Shown here: piece by piece, positions 17,905 through 27,827 of the stretch
Layout of the letters: each line of letters opens with the position of its first letter
Position numbering within the stretch: the first letter of the stretch is position 1
Origin: Zavarzinella formosa DSM 19928
Lineage (GTDB): Bacteria > Planctomycetota > Planctomycetia > Gemmatales > Gemmataceae
Length of the DNA stretch: 64,000 nt
NCBI RefSeq assembly: GCF_000255705.1
Contig: NZ_JH636441.1
Location: 561,512-625,511, forward strand
Direction of reading: 5' to 3'
Program-made: the position numbers and the translations under genes
The notes under the pieces: model-generated
What the model was told of the DNA's origin: nothing
Seen by the model: only the letters and a program-made list of their open reading frames with translations
Database searches by the model: none

Positions 17905-19449
17905 ATGTCCAGCACACAATCACTCTGGGCCGGAGCACGTTCCGACCGGACCGGAGATGTTCTTGGAAATCTGAAGAAAATCGACGTTTGCATCGTGGGG
18001 GGCGGCATCGCCGGGCTAACCACGGCCTATCTGCTCCTGTTGGAAGGGCGATCCGTCACCATCTTGGAATCCCGCGAGGAAATCGGGGCCGGGGAAACGG
18101 CTTACACATCCGCGCACCTTTCCAGCATCATTGACGACGGCTTTGCCCGTGTCGAATCCATCCGGGGGCGGGACATCGCCAAAAGGGCTTATCAGAGCCA
18201 TGCGGAAGCCGTCACACTGATCGAGTTGATCTGCCGAAAGGAAGCGATCGACTGCGATTTTCAACGGGTGGACGGCTTCCTGTGCGTCGCTGACGGCCGT
18301 GATCCGGATACCTTAGACGAAGAGGAAGCCGCCGCCAACCGGGCCGGGGCGGCGCCGGAACGGTTGCAGAAAGTGCCCTGCAAACACTTCCATACCGGGG
18401 CTTGCTTGCGCTACGCAAACCAAGCCCGGTTTCACCCGTTGAAGTTCATGGCCGGGTTGGCAAAGGCCATTCGTGATCTCGGAGGGCGAATCTTCACGAA
18501 TGTGCAAGTCAACGGTATCAAAGGCGGCCCGATGGTCACCGTGAAACTGGAGGGTGACCGGCAACTGGAGGCTAACCAAGTCGTCGTGGCGACGAATTCC
18601 CCCATCCATCAAGTGACGTTGCTGCACACCAAGATGGCCGCTTACACCAGTTATGTGATCGCGGCCGAGATCCCGCCGGACACCGTCCGGGACGCTTTGA
18701 TTTGGGACACCCAAGAGCCATACCACTATGTGCGGATTCAACCGGCCGATCCGGTCACCGGCGAACCGGAACTGCTGATCGTGGGCGGAGAGGATCACAA
18801 AACCGGGCAGGCCGAGGATCAGGAAGAACGCTGGAAACGACTGGAGGAATGGGCTCGCAAACACAACCCGGACATTACCCGGATTCGCTATCGCTGGTCC
18901 GGTCAGGTGTTTGAAACTCTCGACGGCCTGGCCTTCATCGGCGCGGATTCCGGCGGGGCCGAAAATGTTTTCGTGGTGACCGGGGACTCCGGCATGGGGC
19001 TGACCCACGCGGCCATCGCCGGCCGGTTGCTCACCGATCTGATGTCGGGTCGCCCGAGCGATTTGATCGAGGTATATTCCCCCTCGCGGATTCCGCTCCG
19101 TGCGGCCGGGACGTATGTCACCGAGAACTTCAATCTGGCCGCTCAATACTCGGATTGGATCACCGGCGGCGACGTGTCCGACGCCAAGGACATCCCGGCC
19201 GGTTGCGGGGCCGTCATCCGCAAGGGATTGACCAAACTGGCCGTGTACCGCGACGAAGACGGACAGGTTCACGAAATGTCGGCCGTGTGCCCCCACATGA
19301 AGGGGGTGGTGCATTGGAACGACGGCGAAAAAACCTGGGACTGTCCGTGCCACGGTTCGCGGTTCACGGCCGAGGGGGAAGTGATTCACGGACCCGCCAC
19401 AGAAGGGTTGAAGTCATTGGAAGCGAGAAAACCGGCGGCGGTTGGATAA
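17905..19449 (+). CDS. FAD-dependent oxidoreductase fused to a Rieske [2Fe-2S] domain
   Basis: A 514-residue protein. ATG 17905 follows TAAGG at nine bases; an upstream in-frame ATG at 17830 lacks this. The N-terminal part is a DAO-type flavoprotein: GGGIAG at 32-37 binds FAD, ILESREEIGAGETAYTSAHL is the family's second signature, and VFVVTGDSGMGLTHAAIAGR is the C-terminal FAD motif. The last 80 residues are a Rieske domain with Cys462, His464, Cys480 and His483 as cluster ligands (CPHMKG and CPCHGSRF). The arrangement matches known DAO-Rieske fusions whose substrates are mostly undefined. It probably transfers electrons between an amine or similar donor and the cluster. Confidence 0.92.
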   Translation: MSSTQSLWAGARSDRTGDVLGNLKKIDVCIVGGGIAGLTTAYLLLLEGRSVTILESREEIGAGETAYTSAHLSSIIDDGFARVESIRGRDIAKRAYQSHAEAVTLIELICRKEAIDCDFQRVDGFLCVADGRDPDTLDEEEAAANRAGAAPERLQKVPCKHFHTGACLRYANQARFHPLKFMAGLAKAIRDLGGRIFTNVQVNGIKGGPMVTVKLEGDRQLEANQVVVATNSPIHQVTLLHTKMAAYTSYVIAAEIPPDTVRDALIWDTQEPYHYVRIQPADPVTGEPELLIVGGEDHKTGQAEDQEERWKRLEEWARKHNPDITRIRYRWSGQVFETLDGLAFIGADSGGAENVFVVTGDSGMGLTHAAIAGRLLTDLMSGRPSDLIEVYSPSRIPLRAAGTYVTENFNLAAQYSDWITGGDVSDAKDIPAGCGAVIRKGLTKLAVYRDEDGQVHEMSAVCPHMKGVVHWNDGEKTWDCPCHGSRFTAEGEVIHGPATEGLKSLEARKPAAVG

Positions 19450-19468
19450 GCCTTGTTTGAGTTTGCGC

Positions 19469-19509
19469 AACACAAGGGCCAGCGGTTTAAAACCGCTGGC
19501 CCTTGTGTT
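19469..19509. terminator. Bidirectional terminator between convergent genes
   Basis: A perfect 20-base stem (19469-19488 with 19490-19509; core GGGCCAGCGGTTT) sits between the convergent FAD/Rieske and surface-protein genes. It is flanked by short T- and A-rich ends, so it can serve both strands. Confidence 0.8.
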
Positions 19510-19555
19510 GAATGACAAATTCTGATTTTCACTTCCGACGGGATCGTCAATTCGA

Positions 19556-22500
19556 TCAGGCAAAATCCGAGCTAAGGAACTTCCGCTTGGTGACCTGCGA
19601 AGCGGGAATGGTGGCCGTGATCGGGACGTTGGCGAAGTTGTTCGCCAGCGTCGTTTCCGTGCCATCTCCCGTTACCGACGCCGGATCGCTAAAGGTGCCC
19701 GCCTTGGTGATTTTCACCTGAATCTGAAGCTGAACTTGAGCCCCGTTGTTCAATGTGCCGATCGTCCACAAACCCGTCGCCTTGTTGTAAGTTCCCTGCT
19801 GGTTAAAGACCGTCGAAACGTAGCTAAGTCCCGAAGGAAGCGGTGCGGACATCACAACCCCAGTTCCTTGGGACGGGCCATTGTTCTTGACCGTGTAGGT
19901 GATCGTCACGACATCGCCGACCTTGGCGACCGTCTTGCTGATCGTTTCGGTGATTGCCAAGTCGATGCTGTTCGTCTCGCCGAAGTTGTAACCTGTACCC
20001 GCCTGGCCCGAAGTCAACACAATATTCGACAGCACGTCGTTTGTCGTGTTGTTGCCGCCGCGGTTCCCGACGGAATCCAATCCATCTCCGAAATTGGCCG
20101 GTTGAACTTCGCTGACTGTGTAAGTGCCCGGTCGCAGGTTCGGGAAGGAGTATGAGCCGTCCGCGAGCGTCACGGTATTCAGGCTTACCCCGGCTCCGGT
20201 GTCATCCGTGCCGCTGAGCCGAAGGGTGACTCCGGGAATTGGCCCTTCTGCTCCGTCTCGCATGCCGTTGTTGTTCGCATCGACATACACTTGTCCGGCG
20301 ATGGAAACGGGACGGACTTCGCCGAAGTTGAATCCAGCGCCTCCCCCGGCCAATGTCGTCAGGTTGATGCCGCTGAAGGCATCGTTCACTCCCGTGCCGG
20401 AAGCCGCCGGGGTGCCGTTCTGTTCCTTGCCGTCCAAGAACGGAGCAGGGACGACACCTTCGGTGAGCGTGTAATTTGTGCCGGGTTGCAGGTTGGCGAA
20501 CGCATACGAACCATCGGCCGACGTGGTCGCGGTTGTATTCACCGGCGTGCCGGAAACATTCGTGCCCGTGAGGGTGACGACCACGCCGCCGATGCCCGGT
20601 TCGCCCGAGTCCTTCGTGCCGTTGCCGTTCACATCTTCGTACACAGACCCCGCCAGACTCACCAGCGGGATTTCCGTGAAGTTATACCCGGTCAACACTG
20701 TTCCGGCGGGCAGGGTCAGGGTGAAGGAATCGGCCCCCACCGTGCCCGGCGAACCAACGGTGCCGATGAAGTCGATGCCATCGGTGTTCGGCGGGAATGT
20801 GCCGCCGGTCGGTTGTGTTTCCGTGATGACGTAATTGCCGCCGGCGACATTCGCGAAATTGTAGTTGCCGGTCGCGTCCGTCGTAGTGGTGCGGTTCACC
20901 GGATTGCCGCCGGAGTCAGTTCCGGTCAGTGTGATGGTCACGCCGGGAATGGCCGTGTCCGGGCCGTTGAAGTCTTGTTGGTTGTTGTAATTCAGCCACA
21001 CGCGACCCGCGAGCGAGCCTTGTGTTTCGCCGAAGTTCACCACTCCCGTGCCGCCCGCCGGGACCGTGATGGCCGGGGGATTGTTCGGCGTGCTGGAGCC
21101 ATAACCCGGCGGTTGCGTCGGTTCGCTGACCGTGTACGATCCGGCCGGAAGGTTGTCGAACGAGTAAGAGCCATCGGCGCCCGTCGTGGTTGTGATTGTC
21201 CCCGCCGGGCCGACCGCTTGGATCGTGACACCGGGGAGGCCGGTGGTTTCCGTCGGGTCGATCACGCCGTTGTTGTTCGTGTCAACAAACACCCGGCCGT
21301 TGATCGCCGCCTTCTGGAAGAAGCCGAAATCAATCGTCAGGTTGCTGAGGTTGTCGGGTGTTCCCGGATCGTTGTTCGGCGATTCGAGCAACGGCGCCGT
21401 GTCGTTGATAGTGACGGGCAGGCTTTGCACGTTGCCGGATACCGTTGTCCCGTTGTCGTCGGTGTCCGAGGGGTTGGTGTTCGGATTCGGGGTGGCGGCC
21501 CCCTCGAACGGCGTCGGCGTCAGGAAGCCGGGGTTGCCGGTGCTGCTGGCGAAGTTGGCGAGCGCGGACGAGAAGTTCGAGGCCGGGATCCGCACGACGT
21601 AGGAGCCGGGGGCGATGCCGGTGAACAGATACAACCCGTTGATGTCCGTGGTCGTGGAAGCCAAGATGTTCGTCCCCGTGCCATCAAGCAATTGCACCGC
21701 TACGTTGGCGATGCCGCTTTCGCCGGGGTCTTGAGTCCCGTTGTTGTTCGCGTCGTTGAACACCCGGTTGCCGATACTGTGCCGGGAGAACACTCCGAAA
21801 TCGAGGGTCAGGTTCGTGTTCGGATTGGTGTCGCCATCAGTGATCGGTTCATTGCCGACGGACAAATCGATGAGATTGGACTGAATCACTCCACCGCTTC
21901 CGAGCGTGCCGACGGTGATCCCGTTGTTGTCGTCGTTGATGTCCGTGTTCGGGTCCGTCTGGTTGACGGAACTGTTGTTAAACCCAACCAGTGAGCCGGC
22001 GCCGGTGAAGTTGGGCGCGGTCAAGCGAACGCGATACTGGCCCGCCCCGAGGTTGTCGAAGCGATAGATGCCGCTGTCCGGTCCCACGGTGGCAGTCGTC
22101 GTGCTGGCCACGACGCCGCCGGAGGCGTTCAACAAATCGACCAAGACTCCGTTAATTCCCGTTTCGCCCGTCTGGCGGAAGCCGTCGTTGTTGGAATCCA
22201 GGAAGACCTGATTCCCAAGCGACAGAGGACGGAAGAACCCGAAGTCCACCGTGAGGTTGCTTTGGTTGTCCGGTGTGAGGCTGGTCGTGTCGTTGTTCGG
22301 GGTTTCGTTCAGCGGTTCGTCGGTTCCCAGCGTGACGGGGAGCGCCCGCACGACACCACCCGCGCCGAGCGTGCCGCTTGTTGTCCCGTCATCCACCCCG
22401 TCAATATTGTTGTTCGGGCCGGGGGCCGGTTCGCTTGGCCCGCTCGCCGAACCATTCGTTCCGGTGCTGGATCGATAAGCGGCCAATGGCCCGCCGACAT

Positions 22501-25500
22501 TGAAGTTGCTCGCCGCGACCTCGACGACATAAGAGCCGGGGGCCAGGAGGCTAAACAAATACTGGCCTTGCGCGTTCGTGAAAGAAGAAGTCAGCAGGGT
22601 TGTGCCCGTGGCATCGTACAAGTTCACCGTCACGCCGGTGATGCCTGTCTCCGTGGGGTCTTGGACGCCATTGTTGTTCGCGTCTTCAAAGATCACATTG
22701 CCAAGCGTGTGCTTTTGGAAGACGCCGAAATCAACAGTGAGGTTGCTGTTCGCATCTGTCACCGTGGCGTCCACCGGGCCGGGATTTTCGCCAAGCGGTT
22801 CGCTGTCAGCCGTCAGTGTGATGATGCCGGAATCAATCACCCCCAGAGTGCCAAGCACGCCATTGGTGGTTCCGTTGTCATCCGTGTCCGAAAAGTTGCT
22901 GGTCGGGTTGGGAGTGGCTGCTCCCTCGAACGGTCCGGTGGCCTGGCCGTTGGCCCCGGTGCTGCTGGCATACCCTTCCAGAACCCCGCCGGCTCGGAAG
23001 TTACTGGAGGACAACCGCACTTGGTAATTGCCCGGCAACAGGTTGCTGAATTCGTAGATCCCGTTGGCGCCGCTGGTCGTGCTGGCCAAGACGTTGTTAG
23101 AGGTGTCAAGCAGCACGACGGCCACTCCGCTGATGCCCGCCTCGCCGGCGTCCTGGATGCCGTTGTTGTTCACATCGTTCCAGATCCGATTCCCGATGGA
23201 CATGCGGGGAACGAAGCCGAAGTCCGAGTTGTCGTCGAACGTGCCATTCGAGCCTGAGACAATGTCGTAGGTGACCGAGGTTCCGTTGTCGATGCCGTCC
23301 GAATCAATGTTGTCGGCCCCGGCGTTCGGAGTCGAGGGACGTTTGCCGGCCAGCGGCGCCTGCCCGGTGGCGATGCGGATCTGGTAAGCGGTGTTGGGCT
23401 TCACGCCGTCGTCGCTGGTGTCGCCCGGTGTGCCGTTGTTGACATCCGTGTCGTCGAAAACATACTCGCCGAGGGCGTTCGTTACCGTGGAACCGACGAG
23501 GTTCCCGTTTTGGAACAACTGGACAGTCACCCCTTGGATGCCGGGTTCGGCCGCGTCCTGCAAGCCGTTGCCGTTGGTGTCGTACCACACCCGGTTCCCG
23601 ATGGTCAGGGCGGCCGGGGCATAAATGATTTGCAAATCGCCGAGGCCGTTCGCCTTGGCGAAGGTGTTCACGCCGCCCGTGTAAACATTGAAATTATCCC
23701 GCTCCCGGCCGGTGGTGTTGTCCATCCACACCGGCCCGGCGGCGTCCGTGATGCCGCCGGGGTCCGTTGAGTTCACGACAACCTGACCGGAACCGGGCAG
23801 GACAGCCAAGGCGCCCAGGGACGTCTCGTCGTGAAGGCCCGTGAAATTGTCATCCGCGTAGAATTCACGGCCGTTCGGCCCCTGGCCGTCGGCCACGCCA
23901 ACCGGCCCGCCGGGCTGGCCTTCCAGATTGAAGCCGCCGCTGCCGTTGGGGGTGGCCCGCAGAATATCCCCCGCTTCGCCGAAGATTTGAGACGGCGTCG
24001 TGCCGGGCGCGGATTGATCGCCTTGGCGATCCCGAATGCCGACAATCATCGCCCCGGTGTCATCGAACACGATGTCCGAGAGCATCGGACTGGCGTAGTA
24101 ATTGTCGCCGTTCGTGCTGGGATCGATGTTGTCGTTCCACGGTTGGTAAAAGCCGTTGTTCAACTGGATGACGTTCGGGGGCGGATTGGTGGATTTTTGG
24201 ACGTTGGCGTCGCCGTGGGCGTAATCCAATTGGAATTGGAGAACGGGAGCCGCGCCGAACGAACTGGTGGCGGGATTAAAAGTATAGACATACCCCTTCA
24301 AATCACTCCGCAAACCCGTGGACTCGGCCGAATCCACAAGGCCGACATACACTTGGCCGTTTTGGTATTGCACCGCAAACGGTCGCACATCCGACGGGGC
24401 CACCCCGGCCGGGACGGGGACGTTGAACTCGGCATGCGTGCCGTTGAAGTTGCCGTTTGCGTCCACCCCCAGCCGGATGAGTTGCCGGGTGTTCAAGTTC
24501 ATCACATAGAGGAACTGATTGTCCGGGGACATCACCATGCCGCCGAGCCCGATCTTGCCGACCGACCCGTTGGTGATATTGTCTGGCGTGCCGTCGTTGT
24601 TACCGTCGTTGTCTGTTTTGAATTTGTTGGTGTCAAACGTGTTGGGGTGCGGATTGTCCCCGGTGGTCGCCGCCGTGCCGCCGGCCGCCCCGCCGAGAAC
24701 CACCGAGAGGTCGGCGAACAGGACAGGCGTCTGGCTGCCGGTGAGCTGGCCAAGGTTGTTGTAAGTCGGCTGAAGTTTGTAAATCGCCCCGGTGCCGCTT
24801 GGGCCGAATCCCGTGTAGCGTTTCATGTACGCGCCGACGTACACCGCCCCGGTGGTGGTGTTCGAGGCCACGGCCCACGTCGCTCCGACTTGCGAAGCGG
24901 TGGCGAGCGGAATGGCGCCGCCCGGACCGCCGGAGGAGTTGTAAGGAATCCCGACCACCACCCCTTGAGCAGCTTGCGGGCCGGTGATCTGGTTGCCTTG
25001 GGTGTAAACCGGCGTGACGAGATACGGGCTGGCTTGGGTGGTTAGTACCGTGGCGAGATTCACGCCCGTCGGGTTGGTCGAGGCGTTGACAAACCGCACA
25101 TTCGAGGCCGCCGCCTGCGGGGACGGATTGCCGAACCCGTACCCCGCCGGAAGACCGCTGAACTCGATCCGAACGGAGGGCAGACTGGTCGTGAGGGCAT
25201 ACGAACCGTCGCTGGCCGTGAAGACCGTCTCGATGGGTACGGTGCCTCCCGGAGCGAAGGCTTTCACGGCCACGCCCGGAAGCCCCGGTTCGGTCCGGGG
25301 AATGATGGCAGGAGTGTGCCCTGCCGGCTCGGTTTGCGGTGTGCCGACATCGCGGACGCCGTCGCCGTCGAGATCGCGGAACACGAAACCGGCCACGCTC
25401 GGAACCGAACGGTCCTCAAGCGTCAGAACGGCCAGGCGAGCTTTCCGGGGGGAAACGGTTTGGGCGGTACTGACCGATTGTTTGAGCAACCATTCGACCC

Positions 25501-25507
25501 AACGCAT
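19556..25507 (-). CDS. Giant SdrD B-repeat surface protein with C-terminal DUF11-like domain
   Basis: A 1,983-residue protein. The start at 25507 has GGAAG seven bases upstream and gives MRWVEWLLKQS followed by LTLEDRSVPS, an N-terminal motif common in large planctomycete exported proteins. There are about ten SdrD B-like (Cna B-type) repeats, each opening with a pattern such as IGNRVWYDTNGNGLQDAAE followed by GVTVQL and GEYVF. One stands near the N-terminus and nine follow a beta-propeller-like block of about 400 residues (MSPDNQFLYVMNL). The Asp/Asn-rich loops should bind calcium. A DUF11-type domain (VGDVVTITYTVKNNGPSQG) and a basic tail KRKFLSSDFA end the protein. It is probably an adhesive or structural cell-surface protein. 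Confidence 0.92.
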   Translation of the reverse strand: MRWVEWLLKQSVSTAQTVSPRKARLAVLTLEDRSVPSVAGFVFRDLDGDGVRDVGTPQTEPAGHTPAIIPRTEPGLPGVAVKAFAPGGTVPIETVFTASDGSYALTTSLPSVRIEFSGLPAGYGFGNPSPQAAASNVRFVNASTNPTGVNLATVLTTQASPYLVTPVYTQGNQITGPQAAQGVVVGIPYNSSGGPGGAIPLATASQVGATWAVASNTTTGAVYVGAYMKRYTGFGPSGTGAIYKLQPTYNNLGQLTGSQTPVLFADLSVVLGGAAGGTAATTGDNPHPNTFDTNKFKTDNDGNNDGTPDNITNGSVGKIGLGGMVMSPDNQFLYVMNLNTRQLIRLGVDANGNFNGTHAEFNVPVPAGVAPSDVRPFAVQYQNGQVYVGLVDSAESTGLRSDLKGYVYTFNPATSSFGAAPVLQFQLDYAHGDANVQKSTNPPPNVIQLNNGFYQPWNDNIDPSTNGDNYYASPMLSDIVFDDTGAMIVGIRDRQGDQSAPGTTPSQIFGEAGDILRATPNGSGGFNLEGQPGGPVGVADGQGPNGREFYADDNFTGLHDETSLGALAVLPGSGQVVVNSTDPGGITDAAGPVWMDNTTGRERDNFNVYTGGVNTFAKANGLGDLQIIYAPAALTIGNRVWYDTNGNGLQDAAEPGIQGVTVQLFQNGNLVGSTVTNALGEYVFDDTDVNNGTPGDTSDDGVKPNTAYQIRIATGQAPLAGKRPSTPNAGADNIDSDGIDNGTSVTYDIVSGSNGTFDDNSDFGFVPRMSIGNRIWNDVNNNGIQDAGEAGISGVAVVLLDTSNNVLASTTSGANGIYEFSNLLPGNYQVRLSSSNFRAGGVLEGYASSTGANGQATGPFEGAATPNPTSNFSDTDDNGTTNGVLGTLGVIDSGIITLTADSEPLGENPGPVDATVTDANSNLTVDFGVFQKHTLGNVIFEDANNNGVQDPTETGITGVTVNLYDATGTTLLTSSFTNAQGQYLFSLLAPGSYVVEVAASNFNVGGPLAAYRSSTGTNGSASGPSEPAPGPNNNIDGVDDGTTSGTLGAGGVVRALPVTLGTDEPLNETPNNDTTSLTPDNQSNLTVDFGFFRPLSLGNQVFLDSNNDGFRQTGETGINGVLVDLLNASGGVVASTTTATVGPDSGIYRFDNLGAGQYRVRLTAPNFTGAGSLVGFNNSSVNQTDPNTDINDDNNGITVGTLGSGGVIQSNLIDLSVGNEPITDGDTNPNTNLTLDFGVFSRHSIGNRVFNDANNNGTQDPGESGIANVAVQLLDGTGTNILASTTTDINGLYLFTGIAPGSYVVRIPASNFSSALANFASSTGNPGFLTPTPFEGAATPNPNTNPSDTDDNGTTVSGNVQSLPVTINDTAPLLESPNNDPGTPDNLSNLTIDFGFFQKAAINGRVFVDTNNNGVIDPTETTGLPGVTIQAVGPAGTITTTTGADGSYSFDNLPAGSYTVSEPTQPPGYGSSTPNNPPAITVPAGGTGVVNFGETQGSLAGRVWLNYNNQQDFNGPDTAIPGVTITLTGTDSGGNPVNRTTTTDATGNYNFANVAGGNYVITETQPTGGTFPPNTDGIDFIGTVGSPGTVGADSFTLTLPAGTVLTGYNFTEIPLVSLAGSVYEDVNGNGTKDSGEPGIGGVVVTLTGTNVSGTPVNTTATTSADGSYAFANLQPGTNYTLTEGVVPAPFLDGKEQNGTPAASGTGVNDAFSGINLTTLAGGGAGFNFGEVRPVSIAGQVYVDANNNGMRDGAEGPIPGVTLRLSGTDDTGAGVSLNTVTLADGSYSFPNLRPGTYTVSEVQPANFGDGLDSVGNRGGNNTTNDVLSNIVLTSGQAGTGYNFGETNSIDLAITETISKTVAKVGDVVTITYTVKNNGPSQGTGVVMSAPLPSGLSYVSTVFNQQGTYNKATGLWTIGTLNNGAQVQLQIQVKITKAGTFSDPASVTGDGTETTLANNFANVPITATIPASQVTKRKFLSSDFA

Positions 25508-26132
25508 GAGAGTTCTTCCGTCGCGGGTTGATCCGGCCAGGTAACGAGCGGCTTCAAACCACGGGTAGTGGCCCGGCGATCGGATCGGACCGCCGAATGA
25601 AGCGATAAGAGCGAGCGTGTCGCCTGGATGGGTCGCGCCATACCCCCGTCGGCGGGAGCATGTCAAGCCTGATCCAAAGCGCACTACAACTCCTGTCGTG
25701 GTAATTTGGCCAACGACTGAGGGGGATTCTGCGCCGAATAAGAAATGTTCGGGAATCCGTCCGCCATCGATCCCGCATGATCCGCGACAGAAGCACGACC
25801 CTCAGTCGCGGATCATGGAAGGGAATCGGCAAAACCGGCTTTGTCGGTCAGGTTGAAGGCGAGGAATCGACGATGAAAAAATGAGAAAAGGCTCTGCGGC
25901 ACGGCGAAAAATTGTTGGTAAGCCTGTCAGCATTCATCGGGCAAGATGCAATCTCGTTCTGGCGATTTGCATGAACACCATCCGCCCCGTTCCATTTTTT
26001 GAGCCAAAAACCGCATGTTTTGCCGCATCAAACGCCATCCGGTTCTTCGGGCATGGCCATTGCTTTGGGTAACAGGTCATGGGGGCGATTCCCGGCCAAA
26101 TGCCGGTTTGCCTCGCCCCCGTGGAGCGTTCG
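25508..26132. other. Intergenic region between divergent genes
   Basis: About 625 bases between the divergent surface-protein and glycosyltransferase genes. Apart from the promoter candidate at 25637-25666, no repeat, RNA gene or credible short ORF is seen. Stop-free frames extending the two neighbours into this space lack ribosome binding sites. Confidence 0.4.
25637..25666 (-). promoter_or_regulatory. Possible promoter of the SdrD B surface-protein gene
   Basis: On the minus strand, TTGACA (25666-25661) is followed after 18 bases by TATGGC (25642-25637). It lies about 130 bases before the chosen start at 25507. The -35 is perfect and the -10 weak. Confidence 0.35.
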
Positions 26133-27554
26133 ATGCAACCGCAAGAGACTTATTTTGTCATCCCCACATACCGCCTGCGGGACGTGGGGGAGACCGTGGA
26201 GCAATACGACGAGCATTTTTGGCGCAATGGCCACTCGCCGAAGATCATCGTGTTCGATGATTCCAGCCCGGTCGCCGAGGAAAAGTATTATCCGTTCCTT
26301 GAACAAACACGAACCCATGCCCCGATCCATTACGTCGGCCCGAAGGAGAAGGAGCAATTCACCAATTACCTCAGCGGCCGATTGCGGGACAAGCGGCTCA
26401 ACGGCCTGGTGAAAAACCTATTCCGCCCAAGCTACGGCGGTAACCGGAACTTCACTCTCATGCACACCTTGGGCGGATTGATGGTGAGTTCGGACGACGA
26501 CATGCGCCCGTATGCCCTGCTCGAATCCCACCGGGAATCGCTCGGGGACGGGGAAATCAGCCGGGGCCGGCTTCATCGGGCCGACAGTGACGATCTTGTG
26601 CGCAAGTCGTTCGACATCTTTGGTTCTTTCCTCGATGTCCTTGGGAAGCCGGTGTCGGAGATTCCGGCGAACTACGAGTCTGGCGAATTGCTGACGGATA
26701 CGGCGATGGACTTGGAAACCAATGCGACCAACGGCGTCAGCCGCGAGAACTCGTTGTTGCTTCGGGACGGAACCATCCCGCCCGACGCGGTGGTGAAGAT
26801 CGCCCAGACCTTCCGATCCGGGACGAACGACATCGACGCCCTCGATTACGCCGACTTGTTCCTGACGAACGACGATCAGGTTGACCCGGATGAGTTGAAC
26901 GAGCTCTATGTGCTGGCCAATTTCCGCCCGGCGGTCACCAAGCTGAACTGGCGCATGGATTGCGGCGTCGCCGGTTACGACAACACCTTCGGCCTGCCCC
27001 CCTTCTTCCCGACCCGGTTGCGGTTCGAGGATTACATTTACCGGCTTTGGATCCGGCAACCGGGGATCGCGGCGGCCCATGTGAATGCCGCCCAGAACCA
27101 CACGAAATCGAACTACATGCGAAATCCGGTGGCCTCCGAGATCTTCAACGAAGAGGTGGCCAACTTGCTCAAGCGGAAGATCAAGGATTCGCTGACACGG
27201 GTGGACGCCCTGACCATCGAATTCGACTATGCCGGCGAAGTCACGGAGGAAGACGCCCGGCAAAGTCTGGACAAAGTATCCGCGATGCACCGCCGGGCGC
27301 TGGAGGCGGCCGGCCGGGCGACCTCTCCCGAACGCACCGCCTCCCTTCGGCTGTTCGCAGCCAATTTGCACAAGGCTTTTTACGGCTTCGAGCCGGACTT
27401 CTTCCAGCAGAACTTGCTGCGCATCGTGGACGACGTGATTGACGTCATCAAGGGATCGATCGAACTTTGGCCCACATTGGTGGAAATATGTTACTTCGAG
27501 AAAAACCGGCACGGGCTTCCGATGCGTCGGGTGGAGAATGGCCGGAAAACGTAG
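26133..27554 (+). CDS. GT-A-fold (family 2-like) glycosyltransferase
   Basis: A 473-residue protein. ATG 26133 has GGAG seven bases upstream and begins just before the first strand (YFVIPTYRLRD). The nucleotide-sugar half shows PKIIVFDDSS and then GNRNFTLMHTLGGLMVSSDDD, the family pattern ending in a DxD-type metal site (DDDMRP). The rest is specific: a DNTFGLPPFFPTRLRFEDYI segment resembles acceptor-side loops with an ED pair. No transmembrane segment is seen, so it should act on the cytoplasmic face. It may glycosylate a surface polymer; the substrate is unknown. A small membrane protein follows after 14 bases and is probably in the same operon. Confidence 0.7.
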   Translation: MQPQETYFVIPTYRLRDVGETVEQYDEHFWRNGHSPKIIVFDDSSPVAEEKYYPFLEQTRTHAPIHYVGPKEKEQFTNYLSGRLRDKRLNGLVKNLFRPSYGGNRNFTLMHTLGGLMVSSDDDMRPYALLESHRESLGDGEISRGRLHRADSDDLVRKSFDIFGSFLDVLGKPVSEIPANYESGELLTDTAMDLETNATNGVSRENSLLLRDGTIPPDAVVKIAQTFRSGTNDIDALDYADLFLTNDDQVDPDELNELYVLANFRPAVTKLNWRMDCGVAGYDNTFGLPPFFPTRLRFEDYIYRLWIRQPGIAAAHVNAAQNHTKSNYMRNPVASEIFNEEVANLLKRKIKDSLTRVDALTIEFDYAGEVTEEDARQSLDKVSAMHRRALEAAGRATSPERTASLRLFAANLHKAFYGFEPDFFQQNLLRIVDDVIDVIKGSIELWPTLVEICYFEKNRHGLPMRRVENGRKT

Positions 27555-27568
27555 GCACGGAGGATATC

Positions 27569-27814
27569 ATGCCTCTTTCAGACGACGATTTTTCGCTTGA
27601 AATGCCGGAGGAAACCCCCGCATTTGGCGGATGGAGGAACCCGCCGCTTGAAGTCCGCGTGATGTTAACGGCAGTTGTGTTTGCCGTGCCGGGAATTCTG
27701 GCCGGCCTCATGGCCTGTTTGCTCACGCCGTCGTCGGTTGACCAACACTTGGCCGCCGGAGTCGGCGGATTGATCGGCTTCGCGGTCGGTGTGTGGGTTG
27801 AATCCGAATCTTGA
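27569..27814 (+). CDS. Small two-helix membrane protein, unknown function
   Basis: An 81-residue protein. ATG 27569 is preceded by CGGAGGATATC, a strong ribosome binding site. An acidic N-terminal 30 residues precede two hydrophobic segments (VMLTAVVFAVPGILAGLMACLL and the AAGVGGLIGFAVGVWV stretch). It starts 14 bases after the glycosyltransferase stop and may be translated with it. No family is recognised. Confidence 0.65.
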   Translation: MPLSDDDFSLEMPEETPAFGGWRNPPLEVRVMLTAVVFAVPGILAGLMACLLTPSSVDQHLAAGVGGLIGFAVGVWVESES

Positions 27815-27827
27815 CGTGACGATGATG

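Noticed and set aside
20291-21994. Plus-strand frames opposite the SdrD B repeats
   Set aside because: The Arg/Val-rich product merely mirrors the repeats of the minus-strand surface protein.
19900-23600. Regularly spaced similar blocks suggesting a CRISPR-like or satellite array
   Set aside because: The period is several hundred bases and the similarity follows the codons of SdrD B repeats, not an array of short repeats and spacers.
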